Shown here piece after piece: positions 50,262-61,125 of a stretch of DNA of 64,000 nucleotides (positions within the stretch are counted from its first letter, which is position 1; each line of letters starts with the position of its first letter). The stretch covers positions 434,001 to 498,000 of the forward strand of contig JASBNA010000033.1 of the NCBI GenBank assembly GCA_038087015.1, read 5' to 3'. The notes below the pieces were generated by a model. The model was not told the origin of the DNA, did no database searches, and saw only the letters and a list, made by a program, of their open reading frames with translations. The position numbers and the translations under genes are program-made. The stretch comes from Cerrena zonata. Its lineage: Eukaryota > Basidiomycota > Agaricomycetes > Polyporales > Cerrenaceae.

Positions 50262-50567
50262 TCTAAGTTATATAGTTATTATTACCAATTAATACGTTCT
50301 TTGAGCTATTCAACGTTCTCTTAATGGGTTTCTTCTTACGTATGTATTCTTTATGTTAAGTCACACTTTGAACATCCGTACACCCGTAGTCCGAAGCATC
50401 AAAACAAAAAAAAAGCTATATATACGATAACCACATGTTGGATGGATTTTAATTCACCTAAGAAGTATCTTACCTATCAAATCTCAGTGAATACTGCTTG
50501 ATAAGCAAGTTTTTAAAGCGGGAAAACTCAAAGCTCAACCCTTTTCTTCAACAAAATCATAGAACCA
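50262..50567. other. LOT5 upstream region
   Basis: 306 bp, AT-rich, with a CTATATATACG element near 50416. No gene seen. Confidence 0.5.
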
Positions 50568-51479
50568 ATGGTGCGTCGAATAAAACTAATACACGAAATT
50601 CCAAACATTGAAAATACCATCCCGGTATCTTTATATCAGTCATCTTCGCCAGAAAAATTCTCGGTTGAAGATGATGATAAATTTGTTCTTTACGCTGGAG
50701 GCTCAGGCTATAAATTTGAAATCTTGAATAATGATCCAACCCACGATTTGAAAATAAATGGTCTCGAATTACAAAAAACTTCATTGGTATCCTTATTCGT
50801 TTTGAATACAAGCTTTATCATATGGTTCGAGGAACTAAATAAGGGATTAGATATAAACTATCAATCGATAATTTTGCATGCATTACAAACCAATTCCCAA
50901 TTATCGCAAAATCCCATTTTATATTTACAATTACTTTCAAACGAATATTTACAAAGCTTGCCAAAACAACCAAGCGAATTTGTATCTTCGATCGAATTGG
51001 TTATAACTACAAACAATGATGGTAAACCTGGACCCAATGAACAGAATCCATTATTTACAGTTCAAGAACAGTCAAGCCTCACAGATATATATGATGCATT
51101 ATCTGAATGTTCGTCATTCCATGATTCGGAAGACGAAGATGAAAATATCGAAAACCCTATGTCTCAGTTTGCTTCCATTGATGAAGTATCACAGCCTGCT
51201 TTAGAAGTCCCATCCTCTTGGTTGCAAGACGGCGGAGAAGCAATTTCAATGGATACGGAATACGAAAACCACGAAAGCATCCCTTTTAGAAATTCGGGTG
51301 ATGCAGACGATTTAGAAATCGATGAACTTTATGAAGAACCCAATAATGGTGCTGCTAGTAATCAAGTGGCAGGAATGCACGTTGATGTTGGATTTGCACC
51401 CATAGTAGGAAGTGTGAGAAGAAGAGACGATAACGAAACCTCAGAGGATGAGTTTTCTAAAACAAGACGATTAAGGTAA
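50568..51479 (+). CDS. LOT5: Lot5/pICln-like protein
   Basis: Member of the Voldacs/ICln family. The homologous animal pICln is a PH-like chaperone of Sm proteins; S. cerevisiae Lot5 is named for low-temperature induction, with no clear biochemical role. The 303-residue product has PH-like strands in FVLYAGGSGYKFEILN and SLVSLFVLNTSFIIWFEE, followed by GLDINYQSIILHALQ, the usual family hallmark. The C-terminal half is acidic and disordered (SFHDSEDEDENIENP) and ends in a basic KTRRLR. Assignment is by motif order and length (S. cerevisiae Lot5 306). Confidence 0.72.
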   Translation: MVRRIKLIHEIPNIENTIPVSLYQSSSPEKFSVEDDDKFVLYAGGSGYKFEILNNDPTHDLKINGLELQKTSLVSLFVLNTSFIIWFEELNKGLDINYQSIILHALQTNSQLSQNPILYLQLLSNEYLQSLPKQPSEFVSSIELVITTNNDGKPGPNEQNPLFTVQEQSSLTDIYDALSECSSFHDSEDEDENIENPMSQFASIDEVSQPALEVPSSWLQDGGEAISMDTEYENHESIPFRNSGDADDLEIDELYEEPNNGAASNQVAGMHVDVGFAPIVGSVRRRDDNETSEDEFSKTRRLR

Positions 51480-51933
51480 TATTTCTGGCTAATCATTCAT
51501 TGCATGTTTATTTTCACGTTTTTTTCTTTTATGTTAGTCACAGATCACTTGTGACCCTCTTAATAATAATTAATGGCTACGTTTCCCTTCCCAAAATTGT
51601 TCTATTAATAGTCCATCCTCCTCTAAAAGAGTAGACTTACGTAGCAAATCCGTAGAAATTGCAAAATTTGGGGCTTGCTTATCTCTGGAACCGCAAATTT
51701 CCGGCTTATAATAAGAAAAAACATCCGTACCGACTCACTGACCCACAGGTCCTTTAAAGCTTTTTTCTATCAGCTTTCCAGTTTTTTCATCTTCTTCCAG
51801 CCGTTCTCTCTTAATAACCTTCCAACCAGAGATAAGCCTGTTCGATCGTTTATCCAGACCGTTCTGTATCGCTTGGGCTAACATACCACGTTCTTGTTAG
51901 CTGTGTTTTTCTGTTTGGAGTAAGCCTGGCATC
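51480..51933. other. upstream region of the HID1-family gene
   Basis: AT-rich with T runs. A 68-codon frame at 51675-51881 has no supporting features. Confidence 0.45.
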
Positions 51934-54900
51934 ATGAAGTCTACAGAAGAAAGAAGCCGTTTCAAGAATCATTTTTTCAAACTTGGTCAAGGCAGGATAA
52001 TACCACTTGAGAAAGAAGATTATTGGGAAGTATATTGGAAATATCCAGAATGCTCGAATGATGTATTTGAAGTTTTGACAGTTTTCGATGTGCAGACCAT
52101 AAGAGACCAAAATCTAGCCAATTTCATTCTATTAGTTCGAGTTCTTTCTTTTAAACTAATTGATTTAAGGAATTCTCCCAATTTTCCTTTCACAACTCCC
52201 ACCACTGCTTTAGAGACGTTGAATTGTGTGAGAATGCTTACAAAGATCTTACCGATTCTATACGAGCTTCCTAATTATACAAGCGAGCTTGAAGATATAG
52301 TTTTTTGGAAAGAAACTTACAATCCAATAGAAATTGCAACCAATAAATTTCAAGCAAAGAAAGACTTGCATGGTGAATCGAAGTACTCTGATAAGCTGAA
52401 AATATTAGCTATCACTCTAATGAATGTTTCACTAGATCTTTTATTTATCAACGGTTTCACATTGATTGCTCCCAAATCAAACAAAGTTCCATCAGAAGAC
52501 AGAAAAGCATTAACTTTATGGGAGCCTGGTATCGGTTCTTCTGCAAAATATAACAGAGCAAATCTTATAATAGATACTAATAGAGCTCATATACTCAAGT
52601 TCATCTTGACCCTTCTATCTACGTCTTTTTACATGGCACCATCGCACATTATTTCCAATGGATCAAGATTTCTCACCTTGCTTGTTGCAACAACCCCGAG
52701 GGTTGAACTATTGACATTGGTATGCTCTTTATTCAACTTGATCTGTCGTTCTGCTCGAAGCTCTTCAGACGAAAACGGTTTGCTCTACAATAATCCACAA
52801 CTTACTAAAATGAGACATTTATGCATAACTTATTCAGCTCAACTTTTAACTACAATGATAGTATATCCAGTTCCATCGCATTTTAATACTCGCATTTTAT
52901 TTGATTACAATTTGATCTCAACTCCTAAGCCTTATAATATGGCTAGATTATACGTCGGGAAATTACATAAGGAAAGTGAAATATTATTTTTGGCATCTTA
53001 TTTAATGAATATCTTGAGAACTCCTTTACAGCATGCTAAGGATTCTGATAATGCCAAATTTTCCTTAAACATTAAAGGAAATCAGCCTTCTTTATGGGCA
53101 ACTGAATGTGTCATTTTACTTTGGGAATTGTTCCAGTGTAATAAATCATTTAAAGCTTTGGCCGGCCAAAGATATACCCAAGAAATAACTGTCAATTTAT
53201 TATTCTATATAGTCAATTATCATGATGTTCCCGCTCACAGAAACTTAGTTCGGGTATCATCTTACTTTTTGTTATACTTGACGTCTTACGAATCTTTAAT
53301 GAAGCTCATTGTTCAAGCCATTAGTATCACGTCTTACGAAATGCTACCGAATTCTTTCAAGACAAAACCTCGTCCAACAACCTTTCGAGATTTTCTTGTG
53401 ATTCAAATCTGCCAAGTACTCCTTTCAATAACACCCGCGTCTTCGAATACTAATTCCAATACGGTACCTTCTCATACTAAAAAGCATCCTCCCAATGTCC
53501 TTTCTACAACTCTAGTGGAAATTTTATATAACTTAATTCCTATAATTGATGAAGAGATACCAAGTTCTGATTCTCCACTCAGAAAACTCGGAAATGCTAA
53601 CCCGGGTGGTGGGATTTCATATACCGCTGCATCTTCCATAACTCAACTTATAATACGATTCCTGACGAAGCACTTTCTCACAGAATATACTTTTCATACT
53701 GACCTACTAGCATTGATTTTTAGAGCAGTTTGTATAGCTGCTGTCAAATTTCCTAAATCATCCAGAATGTTACTTTTCTGTATATTGAAAAACGAAAAGG
53801 TCTACGACTTGGTGTGGAATACTATATTTAGTTTGGACTCCTCACCTCCTCACCGTTTGAATGCAATAAATGATGAAGATGAAGATCAAGAAGAAAGTTC
53901 GATCAATTCTTTTTCCAATGACTTATACGATAGTATTGATGAAGGTTTGTCAAGAGTTGAATCTCATAAATCCGATCAACTCTCAATAACTCCTCTGATA
54001 CCCAAGTCAGATTTTGAAATGTCAGAATCTGAATTTATTCAAAGTTTGAGTGAACCACCATCCTCAAGAAATTCTATTTCCAGCGGTGCAGGTATCCCCA
54101 CGAATGATTTTAAAGAGAGCTATCTGAATCATTCTTTCGACTCGGAGACTGAGGCAATAGAGGCATCTTTGAGGCCGAGACCTCCCATTGGAATGACCCC
54201 GAAGCTGCGAGAAAAATTGCCCAAGGATTCACTGTTACAGAGATCATGGGGTGGTAATGATGCATTAAGAATAATTCTCACTATCATCATTCCGCATTTG
54301 AAATTGGCCTTGAAAGACTCTTGGTCTAGTAGAGAAGGTTCTTATATTGATAGTTACCTCTTAGTGAAGCAAATAGAAGCCATCAATTTTGATCAACTTT
54401 ACGAAGAGTATAAAAGCCAAATAAATTATGATTTCTCCCCGAATATTCCTTTCGAACCTTTGAAATTTTCTTGGAGCCATCTTTCACTTGGCTGGTATAC
54501 TTCATTATTGTATGGCAGAATCTATAATTCAATAGAGAATGTTAATGCTTTTGTGGGTGCTAATGGGAATATAATGAAAAATCTTTCCAGTTCTTTAGCT
54601 TCATTTAGTAAATTGACTTCTGGCTGGTCAAATATCACCAAATCCAATTCTGAAGAGTCAGGTAATGAATCACCAGAAGTTAACGCTTGGGTTGTAGATT
54701 CATTAACAAGCACCAACAATTGGGCACAAACGTCTATCAAGCTCTTCAAAATAGAATATGCACATAGAGACTCTTTTTTCCCAATAGAAAAAGGATTTGG
54801 AATAGGTAATAATTCGACTCCAGGGACTCCAGGTGGCGTTAATGATATGACTAATTCCTTGGTCAGACGTTTCAGTGACTTCAGGATGAACAATGCAAGT

Positions 54901-55074
54901 AGAAATAGTATTTCATCGGCACATTCGGTCAATGCAATGATTAACACTCCAATTGAAGAACAAGAATCGACTTTTGGTAAGATAACACCAAGAAATTCGG
55001 TAACGTCTTTGCAATCACTAAATGCAATAAATAGATCAAGAACCAATACTCCCAGAAATTCAATGAGTATGTGA
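51934..55074 (+). CDS. HID1-family protein (Ecm30/Dymeclin-like)
   Basis: A 1046-residue protein resembling fungal HID1-domain proteins, which act at the Golgi in secretory/endosomal sorting; S. cerevisiae Ecm30 and S. pombe Hid1 are relatives. The N-terminus FKLGQGRIIPLEKEDYWEVYWKY is followed by long armadillo-like helices (LNCVRMLTKILPILYELP, ATTPRVELLTLVCSLFNLICRSA) and an amphipathic ending. A disordered Ser-rich insertion (residues about 640-760) precedes conserved helices LLQRSWGGNDALRIIL and SWSHLSLGWYTSLLYGRIYN. The C-terminus has repeated NTPRNS-type segments likely phosphorylated. No membrane spans are obvious; myristoylation is not suggested by MKST. Confidence 0.78.
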   Translation: MKSTEERSRFKNHFFKLGQGRIIPLEKEDYWEVYWKYPECSNDVFEVLTVFDVQTIRDQNLANFILLVRVLSFKLIDLRNSPNFPFTTPTTALETLNCVRMLTKILPILYELPNYTSELEDIVFWKETYNPIEIATNKFQAKKDLHGESKYSDKLKILAITLMNVSLDLLFINGFTLIAPKSNKVPSEDRKALTLWEPGIGSSAKYNRANLIIDTNRAHILKFILTLLSTSFYMAPSHIISNGSRFLTLLVATTPRVELLTLVCSLFNLICRSARSSSDENGLLYNNPQLTKMRHLCITYSAQLLTTMIVYPVPSHFNTRILFDYNLISTPKPYNMARLYVGKLHKESEILFLASYLMNILRTPLQHAKDSDNAKFSLNIKGNQPSLWATECVILLWELFQCNKSFKALAGQRYTQEITVNLLFYIVNYHDVPAHRNLVRVSSYFLLYLTSYESLMKLIVQAISITSYEMLPNSFKTKPRPTTFRDFLVIQICQVLLSITPASSNTNSNTVPSHTKKHPPNVLSTTLVEILYNLIPIIDEEIPSSDSPLRKLGNANPGGGISYTAASSITQLIIRFLTKHFLTEYTFHTDLLALIFRAVCIAAVKFPKSSRMLLFCILKNEKVYDLVWNTIFSLDSSPPHRLNAINDEDEDQEESSINSFSNDLYDSIDEGLSRVESHKSDQLSITPLIPKSDFEMSESEFIQSLSEPPSSRNSISSGAGIPTNDFKESYLNHSFDSETEAIEASLRPRPPIGMTPKLREKLPKDSLLQRSWGGNDALRIILTIIIPHLKLALKDSWSSREGSYIDSYLLVKQIEAINFDQLYEEYKSQINYDFSPNIPFEPLKFSWSHLSLGWYTSLLYGRIYNSIENVNAFVGANGNIMKNLSSSLASFSKLTSGWSNITKSNSEESGNESPEVNAWVVDSLTSTNNWAQTSIKLFKIEYAHRDSFFPIEKGFGIGNNSTPGTPGGVNDMTNSLVRRFSDFRMNNASRNSISSAHSVNAMINTPIEEQESTFGKITPRNSVTSLQSLNAINRSRTNTPRNSMSM

Positions 55075-55255
55075 TGCAAAAAAAGTATTAGTCAGTTCTT
55101 AGTATATTCTTCACTCTATCATTTAAATTATCGCTTCTACAATAAATATGTGAAATGTAGTAATTATAAAATTACAGTATATAATGTACAATATATTTTA
55201 CTTATGCTATGGTCTGTGTTTTTTTTTTGTTTTTGCAATCAGTACTGAAGCATCA

Positions 55256-55873
55256 TTAACGTCTACGGTTACCTTTCTTTTGAACCATTTCAAATCCGTC
55301 GTCATCAATTATAGGACCTTTTGGCTCGTCCACTTCCATAGAATCATCTTCAACTAATGCAGGCACATTAGAGTCATCTTCACCTTCATCTTCGCTTTCA
55401 TCATCAGATACGTCAGGGTTATTAGGATCAGAGCCAATTGTGACTTTGTGAGTTTGAGATCTTCCTTGTTTCTCTTGCCATTTACCATAAGCAATATCAA
55501 TATTAGTGTAGTTTTCCAAGGCTGCTTCCTTGTAAAATTTCATAACTAATGCAGCAATTTCTAAAGCAGAATCATTATCAATTTCGGTATCAAACTCATC
55601 GACCATCGCGTACAACAAAGTTTCTTCGATTAATTGGATATCAACCACAGTTTCATCAAACAAGTCGATGACAATCCCGGATATCCAGTCTCTTTTATCG
55701 GCAGAGTTGGCACCACCCCACGAGTTGTCGACTGCAGTATTCAATTCTTCCCATTTATAGACAGCCATACAAACACCAAGTTCAAACTTGGCTTGTTGTT
55801 TTTCATTACCGAACTTTAGGCTGGTTTGTCCTTCAACTACTTCGACGTAATCAGTTGGGTCTATAGAAGCCAT
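55256..55873 (-). CDS. TSR2: pre-rRNA processing protein, Rps26 escortin
   Basis: Releases Rps26 from importin and delivers it to pre-40S particles. The 205-residue product has the Tsr2 N-domain (FELGVCMAVYKWEELNTAVDNSWGG, then DWISGIVIDLFD and VDIQLIEETLLYAMVDEFD) followed by a long acidic tail (DESEDEGEDDSN) and a C-terminal segment DDDGFEMVQKKGNRRR that matches the conserved FxxVxKKGRR-type end. Length matches S. cerevisiae Tsr2 (205). Starts at ATG 55873; convergent with the HID1-family gene. Confidence 0.95.
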   Translation of the reverse strand: MASIDPTDYVEVVEGQTSLKFGNEKQQAKFELGVCMAVYKWEELNTAVDNSWGGANSADKRDWISGIVIDLFDETVVDIQLIEETLLYAMVDEFDTEIDNDSALEIAALVMKFYKEAALENYTNIDIAYGKWQEKQGRSQTHKVTIGSDPNNPDVSDDESEDEGEDDSNVPALVEDDSMEVDEPKGPIIDDDGFEMVQKKGNRRR

Positions 55874-55932
55874 TTTATGTTAGTTTTGATAAGAAATAAG
55901 ATGGATAGTGGTTAAAGATCTCGAAAATACTG

Positions 55933-55958
55933 AAAAAAAAAAAAAAAAAAAAAAAAAA
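55933..55958 (+). repeat. poly(dA) tract, 26 nt
   Basis: Uninterrupted A26 in the promoter of TSR2, downstream of ORC1. Confidence 0.9.
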
Positions 55959-55993
55959 TTGCGATGATGTCGCATTTCACTGAAATGTCTCGA

Positions 55994-58570
55994 TCATTCT
56001 TGATCTAATGATTTTACAATCTCCTTGACAATCGTATCTTCCTTCAAGACACTTGCCACTTCTGTTCTGGTAACGTTAAGACTAACAAGCCTGTGTCTTT
56101 CACTTCGAACATTTTGTTCAATCAAAATACCGTTTTCAACCAATTCTGTCACAATGTGTCTGAAATTTGCAATCCTTATCTTATTTTTTTGCAACCCATT
56201 AGACAAATTATAGAAATTGCCATAAAGAACGGTCATTAAAGAAGCTTTTGAGTCGGCTTTTGAAAGTAGCTCACTGCTTTCTTTTGACGTTAGCATGGCT
56301 AAAGAATTTTTCATTTCATCGATGATATCACCTAGACTATTATCTGCCAAACCGGATCTTTTCATTCTCAACAACAAGCTTGCTAATACTAGTTTTGATG
56401 CAAAGGGTAAAGTTCTGATAAAAATACGTGCGGGTGAATTATTTGATTCATTGAAGGCTCTTGCTATATCTCTCATTCTGACGACGATTTTACCATTTTC
56501 AATTTTTAAGAGATTATTTTCAAGACTTTGTTCTTCTAATTCTTTATCTTCCAATTCAAATTTTGCACCATTGTTTGACTCACTACCTTCTTGCTTGAAT
56601 TTTACATAAGCCTGTTCAACCATTTCAACTGCTCTACGACAAACCATGAGGGCTTTTCTGACATCCCCAACAATTATACCGACCTTTTTCGAAGCAAATT
56701 CAATGGCTGGTTCATCAAACACTACCCTTTTTCTTGATTGTTTTGTAAAATGCACTAATCTATTTCTAATGATGATTGCTAATTCATCAACGGTATAGGG
56801 AACAAACTGAATTCTTCTGAGCCCTAATCTCGAAGAAATTTTATTTGACAAAACTCTTTCAGGCAAGTCCATGGTGTTGGCCACCTGCAATTACGATTAA
56901 TTTGGAATTAGCATATGTGGGCCAATTGAAAAAGTTATACATCACGTTCTGTCTGGCAGTGACGATTTGATCCAATTCGTCCATGAGAACGACTAGAGGC
57001 TTTCTTTCTTCTTCTTCATTTTTGAAATGTTCCTCGAGAAGTAGAGCTGCATTTGAAGCACTAACTTTTAGTCCACTAATTTTTTCATAAAGCTTTTCAT
57101 ATGCAACACTTGGTGTTAATAGTTTTAAACCATTGATTTCGAGAAAGTCAAAATCAAAATTACCTGTTATATCTTCTTTCTTTGCATCATTTAATTGTTC
57201 AATGACTTCTCTTATGGTAGCGGTTTTACCAACCCCTGGAGTACCACTTATGTAGACGCAACACCCAGTTCCTTCACTAATTGCATTCTCTAGATTAACA
57301 TAAATTGCTGTGAATTCATCGGTACGACATGGAAGCTCGGCCAATCTTGTAGACGCGTGAAGTCTTGCTCTCACTTGTTTAAAACTTTCAGAAGAAGGAT
57401 CAACCAGAAGAGTTTTGGCTACTTGTTTTGGTTTTCTTGGTGATAAGGTAGGTAAGTTAAGTTTGGAAACATCTGGCTTTACTACAACTCTTCTCTTACC
57501 AATTTTAGGTATTTTTACAGGTGAAGTATTGGTAGAAGTTGATGATTTGGCTTGACGTTTTCTTTTCGCTGGAGTTTTTTGCTTTTGAGTTTTTTTGGTT
57601 CTCTTTTTGCCTTTCAGATTAGAACCGAATTCATCATCATCTGATTCATCCAAGTCCGAATCTCAGCTTCCGAATCTTCTTCGTCTAAGTCTTCTTCATC
57701 CAATTCCGCATCTTCATCTGAATCATCTTGAACACCGGGGCTTTTCTCATCACCGCTATCGTGGTCATTCTCTTCTTTTGCTTTCTGGAGTTCTATTTGA
57801 ACTTTTGAAGGTGTCATTGTTTTGCTGTTTCTTTTTTTACTGGGAGTTGAAGGTTCCTGTTTAACTTTCTTCTGGGGGCTCGCCTTAGGTTCTTTATATG
57901 CTTTAGGAATAGTTTGTGAATTGATAAGCTTGAGAGCTTGAGTAGGGTCTGTTTTGAAAGAATCATGCCATTCTCTGAAATCAAATTCTTCAGTGAATCT
58001 TTCTGCCCATTGATCACAACCACGTCTACACATAAATGTAGAGTCTTCATTGGAATTGTCAATGATTAATTCTTTTTCTAACTCTTGATTAGTCACAATC
58101 ACCGCTTTATCAATGACTTGTTTCAAAAAAATGTCATCTTGGTAAGATGTGGCGAAAATTTCATTTTTCAAAAGCTTCCCAGAGTCTGAATATTCAGAAA
58201 CTTTAGGTAAATCATTAAATTCAACGTTATCCATTCTTATAAACCAAGTAACAACAATGTCTATGAAGTTTAGAACACCAAATTGAATTTCTTTGATGAT
58301 AGCAATTCCCGGGATGTCGGAGCCCTTTTCATCAACAAGAATAACATCACCGACTTGAAGATTCAAATTATCTGATTCTCTTGTCAATTTCAAATTGGAT
58401 TTAGGATTTAGCTTTTTTTGAGGGGTTGACACTCTTGAACGTCTAGTTTTTCTCGAAGGTGTTTTTGGTTCTTCATCGGATTTAACTTCAATTACTTCAT
58501 TTTGCAGCACGTCTTCATCCAGAGTGAGAAAATATTGCCAGCCTTTCAAGTCCTTTTGGGTTTTAGCCAT
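55994..58570 (-). CDS. ORC1: origin recognition complex subunit 1, two frameshifts
   Basis: Largest ORC subunit, an AAA+ ATPase that marks replication origins and loads MCM; essential in yeasts. The N-terminal part (58570 to about 57660) has a BAH domain (VGDVILVDEKGSDIPGIAII, then RGCDQWAERF). The next frame holds PCRTDEFTAIYVNLENAI, Walker A SGTPGVGKTATIREV, and Walker B VVLMDELDQIV. The last frame resumes exactly with VANTMDLPERVLSNKISSRLG and ends with a winged-helix region. The joins lie near 57653-57664 (one base missing) and at 56884 (one extra base in CC: VIA-VANTMD is restored if it is removed). About 859 codons in all. An MCB box lies 58 bp upstream. Because ORC1 is essential, base-call errors are likelier than loss. 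Confidence 0.93.
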
Positions 58571-58627
58571 TCTCTTTGATAACTAAAAGTCTTCAATACT
58601 TCTTCAAGATGTTTGAAAAATTCACTT

Positions 58628-58633
58628 ACGCGT
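58628..58633. promoter_or_regulatory. MCB element (ACGCGT) of ORC1
   Basis: ACGCGT, the MluI cell-cycle box bound by MBF, lies 58 bp before the ORC1 start. In yeasts MCBs drive G1/S expression of replication genes; the assignment here is inference from position. Confidence 0.6.
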
Positions 58634-58850
58634 AAAGGGCTCGATGGAGCCTTTATCGATTTCGCTTACATGCAGGCCTCCTCATTTAAGGGCTAAACTA
58701 TTGGCAGCCAATACAAGGGTATATAATCGTAGGCTTCATTTATTCTAGTATACAAAAAGAGAAAGAAGAATAGAATGGGGAAAGAAAGATGCTGAGGAAG
58801 AATTTAGAAAGATGCAATCAAAAAAGAAGAGTCATAGGCAAAAAAAGGGT

Positions 58851-59511
58851 TTATTTAAAAATCAAAATCGGTTCACCAGTGTTAACGATTTCTTCTAGAT
58901 TTAATCGTAATTCAAAAGCTTTTGATAATATGACTTTGAAGATTTTTTGGACATTGATTGAATGAGAGGTTGAGCAGAATATCACTGGTGATTTCATGGC
59001 ATTTCCGAATTTTTTAGCTTGTTGAGTAATTTCTATTTGATCTTGATAGGGTAAGTCAATGAATTGGTCATATTTAGTACCCACCAAGAAAGGTATGGCT
59101 GTTTTATTGAATCCCCTTACTTGACGGTACCATTCTTTAATTGAATTCAAAGTTGATTTTCGGGTTAAATCAAACATGAATAAGATTGCAACTGCATCAT
59201 TTGAAACTAATGGTAACATATTAATGAATTCTTTTTGACCACCTAAATCCCAAATACTGAAAGTTATGGCGGTGTTTTTTATTTGGATTTTCTTCTCCAT
59301 GAAATTAAGTCCTAATGTCTGAATATAATCTTCGTCAAAGGATCCTTCGACGTATTTCACCATTAATGAAGTTTTACCAATTTGGGAGTCACCAATAAGC
59401 CCTATTTTAAGGGAAACCCTAAAGTATTCTGTTAGTAATCATTTCCTTTGAAACCAATTGGTTCTTTCTAACATACTGGTTATTCTGATCTTGATTATGG
59501 TCCTCTTCCAT
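58851..59511 (-). CDS. TEM1: mitotic exit GTPase Tem1/Spg1
   Basis: Ras-like GTPase at spindle pole bodies that starts the mitotic exit/septation network. Exon 1 (59477-59511) and exon 2 (58851-59418) join to a 200-residue protein starting MEEDHNQDQNNQVSLKIGLI. G-boxes: G1 GDSQIGKTSLMVKY, G2 within EGSFDEDYIQTLG, G3 IWDLGGQKEF (the WDLGGQ variant is characteristic of Tem1/Spg1) and G4 LVGTKYD. C-terminal GEPILIFK lacks a CaaX box, as in this subfamily. Without the first exon the P-loop would be lost, so the splice model is needed. S. cerevisiae Tem1 is 245 residues, S. pombe Spg1 198. Confidence 0.94.
59419..59476 (-). other. TEM1 intron (58 nt)
   Basis: On the minus strand: donor GTATGT after CCA, branch TTACTAAC, acceptor ACTTTAG. 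Phase 2; splicing completes CAG (Gln) and continues into VSLKIGLIG. Confidence 0.92.
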
Positions 59512-59882
59512 GTTGAAAGTATCCTATATCTTATTTTATATATATATATATAAATTATATATAATGCAAGCTGATTGATTCGCAGATCCCTCTTACCAAC
59601 CTTAATAAACGGCTAGAGCTTTTCTCCTGAACTTTATCGATCGCTGGTACCGTTGATAATTAGATTTATTCAAATGGTTGTCTTATTTTGATTTTATGAT
59701 GTTCTAGAGTAGTTCTTTGTTAGTACCTCGTCTGTTTCTCTGATTCCTTCTGTTTTGGGTTAACTTATTGTTTATGTTTATCTTTTAACTGTTTTGGAGG
59801 CAAGCAGCAAGAGCCAATAAATGTACGGAGGTTTTTTCCATTTTGGCGGTACGGGTGCCTTTTTTTGAAAAAAAATCAAACT

Positions 59883-59897
59883 AGGGCTTTCTGCCCT
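59883..59897. promoter_or_regulatory. Tbf1-type palindromic site of RPS1
   Basis: AGGGC-TTTCT-GCCCT is an inverted repeat of the AGGGC half-site that Tbf1 recognises in ribosomal-protein promoters of Candida albicans. Located 262-276 bp before RPS1 and next to a Cbf1 box. Confidence 0.65.
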
Positions 59898-59905
59898 GGA
59901 GGTAT

Positions 59906-59911
59906 CACGTG
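59906..59911. promoter_or_regulatory. Cbf1-type E-box of RPS1
   Basis: TCACGTGC contains CACGTG nine bases after the Tbf1-type site. Tbf1 and Cbf1 jointly mark ribosomal-protein promoters in Candida; binding here is inferred. Confidence 0.65.
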
Positions 59912-60158
59912 CTCGCAGTATTTGATACGCAGTACCGGGTAAACACCCAAACATCCCGCTCTTCTCACTCAACATGCGCGCACACTAGTACTGAAAAACT
60001 TTTTTCTTTTTTTTTTTTTTTTTTGCTTTTGGGACGGTGAAAAAATCGAAGGGGAAAAAAAAATTCATCAAATTTTTTACAGAGAAGAACTTCTAGTTTA
60101 AATCCCCTTTTTTATTTCTAGACTTATAGTACCTCCCTATACAACTAGAAGCACAACC

Positions 60159-60926
60159 ATGGCTGTCGGTAAAAATAAGAGACTTTCCAAGGGTAAGAAA
60201 GGTTTGAAGAAGAGAGTTGTTGACCCATTCACCAAGAAAGAATGGTACGACATTAAAGCTCCATCTACTTTCGAAAACAGAAATGTTGGTAAAACTTTGA
60301 TCAACAAATCCACCGGTTTGAAAAACGCTGCCGATGGTTTGAAAGGTCGTGTTGTTGAAGTTTGTTTAGCTGACTTACAAGGTTCTGAAGACCACTCTTA
60401 CAGAAAGGTTAAATTGAGAGTTGATGAAGTTCAAGGTAAAAACTTGTTAACTAACTTCCACGGTTTAGATTTCACTTCTGATAAATTAAGATCCTTAGTT
60501 AGAAAATGGCAATCTTTAGTTGAAGCTAACGTTACTGTTAAAACCGCTGATGATTACGTTTTAAGAGTTTTCGCTATTGCTTTCACTAAAAGACAAGCTA
60601 ACCAAGTTAAAAAAACCACTTACGCTAAATCTTCTAAATTAAGAGAAGTTAGAAAGAAGATGATTGAAATCATGCAAAGAGAAGTTTCTAACGTTACTTT
60701 ATCTCAATTAACTTCTAAATTGATCCCAGAAGTTATTGGTCGTGAAATTGAAAAATCTACTCAAACCATCTTACCTTTACAAAACATTCACATTAGAAAA
60801 GTTAAATTATTAAAACAACCAAAATTCGACTTGGGTGCTTTGATGTCTTTACACGGTGAAGGTACTACTGATGATAAAGGTAAAAAAGTTTCTGGTTTCA
60901 AAGATGTTGTCTTAGAATCCGTATAA
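60159..60926 (+). CDS. RPS1: 40S ribosomal protein eS1
   Basis: Small-subunit ribosomal protein eS1 (S3a/RP10 family) near the mRNA exit channel. The 255-residue product starts [20 protein letters not shown] and contains [32 protein letters not shown] and [20 protein letters not shown], essentially invariant across yeasts; length matches S. cerevisiae Rps1 (255). No intron is seen. Codon use is very strongly biased (TTA/TTG for Leu, AGA for Arg), as expected. Tbf1 and Cbf1-type sites and a long T tract lie upstream. S. cerevisiae has duplicate copies (RPS1A/B), so no letter is given. Confidence 0.98.
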   Translation: MAVGKNKRLSKGKKGLKKRVVDPFTKKEWYDIKAPSTFENRNVGKTLINKSTGLKNAADGLKGRVVEVCLADLQGSEDHSYRKVKLRVDEVQGKNLLTNFHGLDFTSDKLRSLVRKWQSLVEANVTVKTADDYVLRVFAIAFTKRQANQVKKTTYAKSSKLREVRKKMIEIMQREVSNVTLSQLTSKLIPEVIGREIEKSTQTILPLQNIHIRKVKLLKQPKFDLGALMSLHGEGTTDDKGKKVSGFKDVVLESV

Positions 60927-61125
60927 TTGTATTAAAAGAGTGTTAAAGAGTTGGAAAAAAGGAAAATTATCATTTTTGATATTTTTATATATAAATTCTT
61001 TCTCTTTTATTACTATTCTTTTTTTCTTTTGTATTTTCATTAACTTAAACATAAAACTATCCAAAATAAACAAATAATATTTACTTATTGCATTTTGTAA
61101 ATCTATATACAACTATTTATCATAA

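Larger units (their letters stand above)
59512..60158. other. TEM1/RPS1 divergent promoter region
   Basis: Holds an alternating TA run near 59537-59560 close to TEM1, the Tbf1/Cbf1-type pair, a T tract at about 60006-60024, and T/A-rich sequence just before RPS1. Confidence 0.55.
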
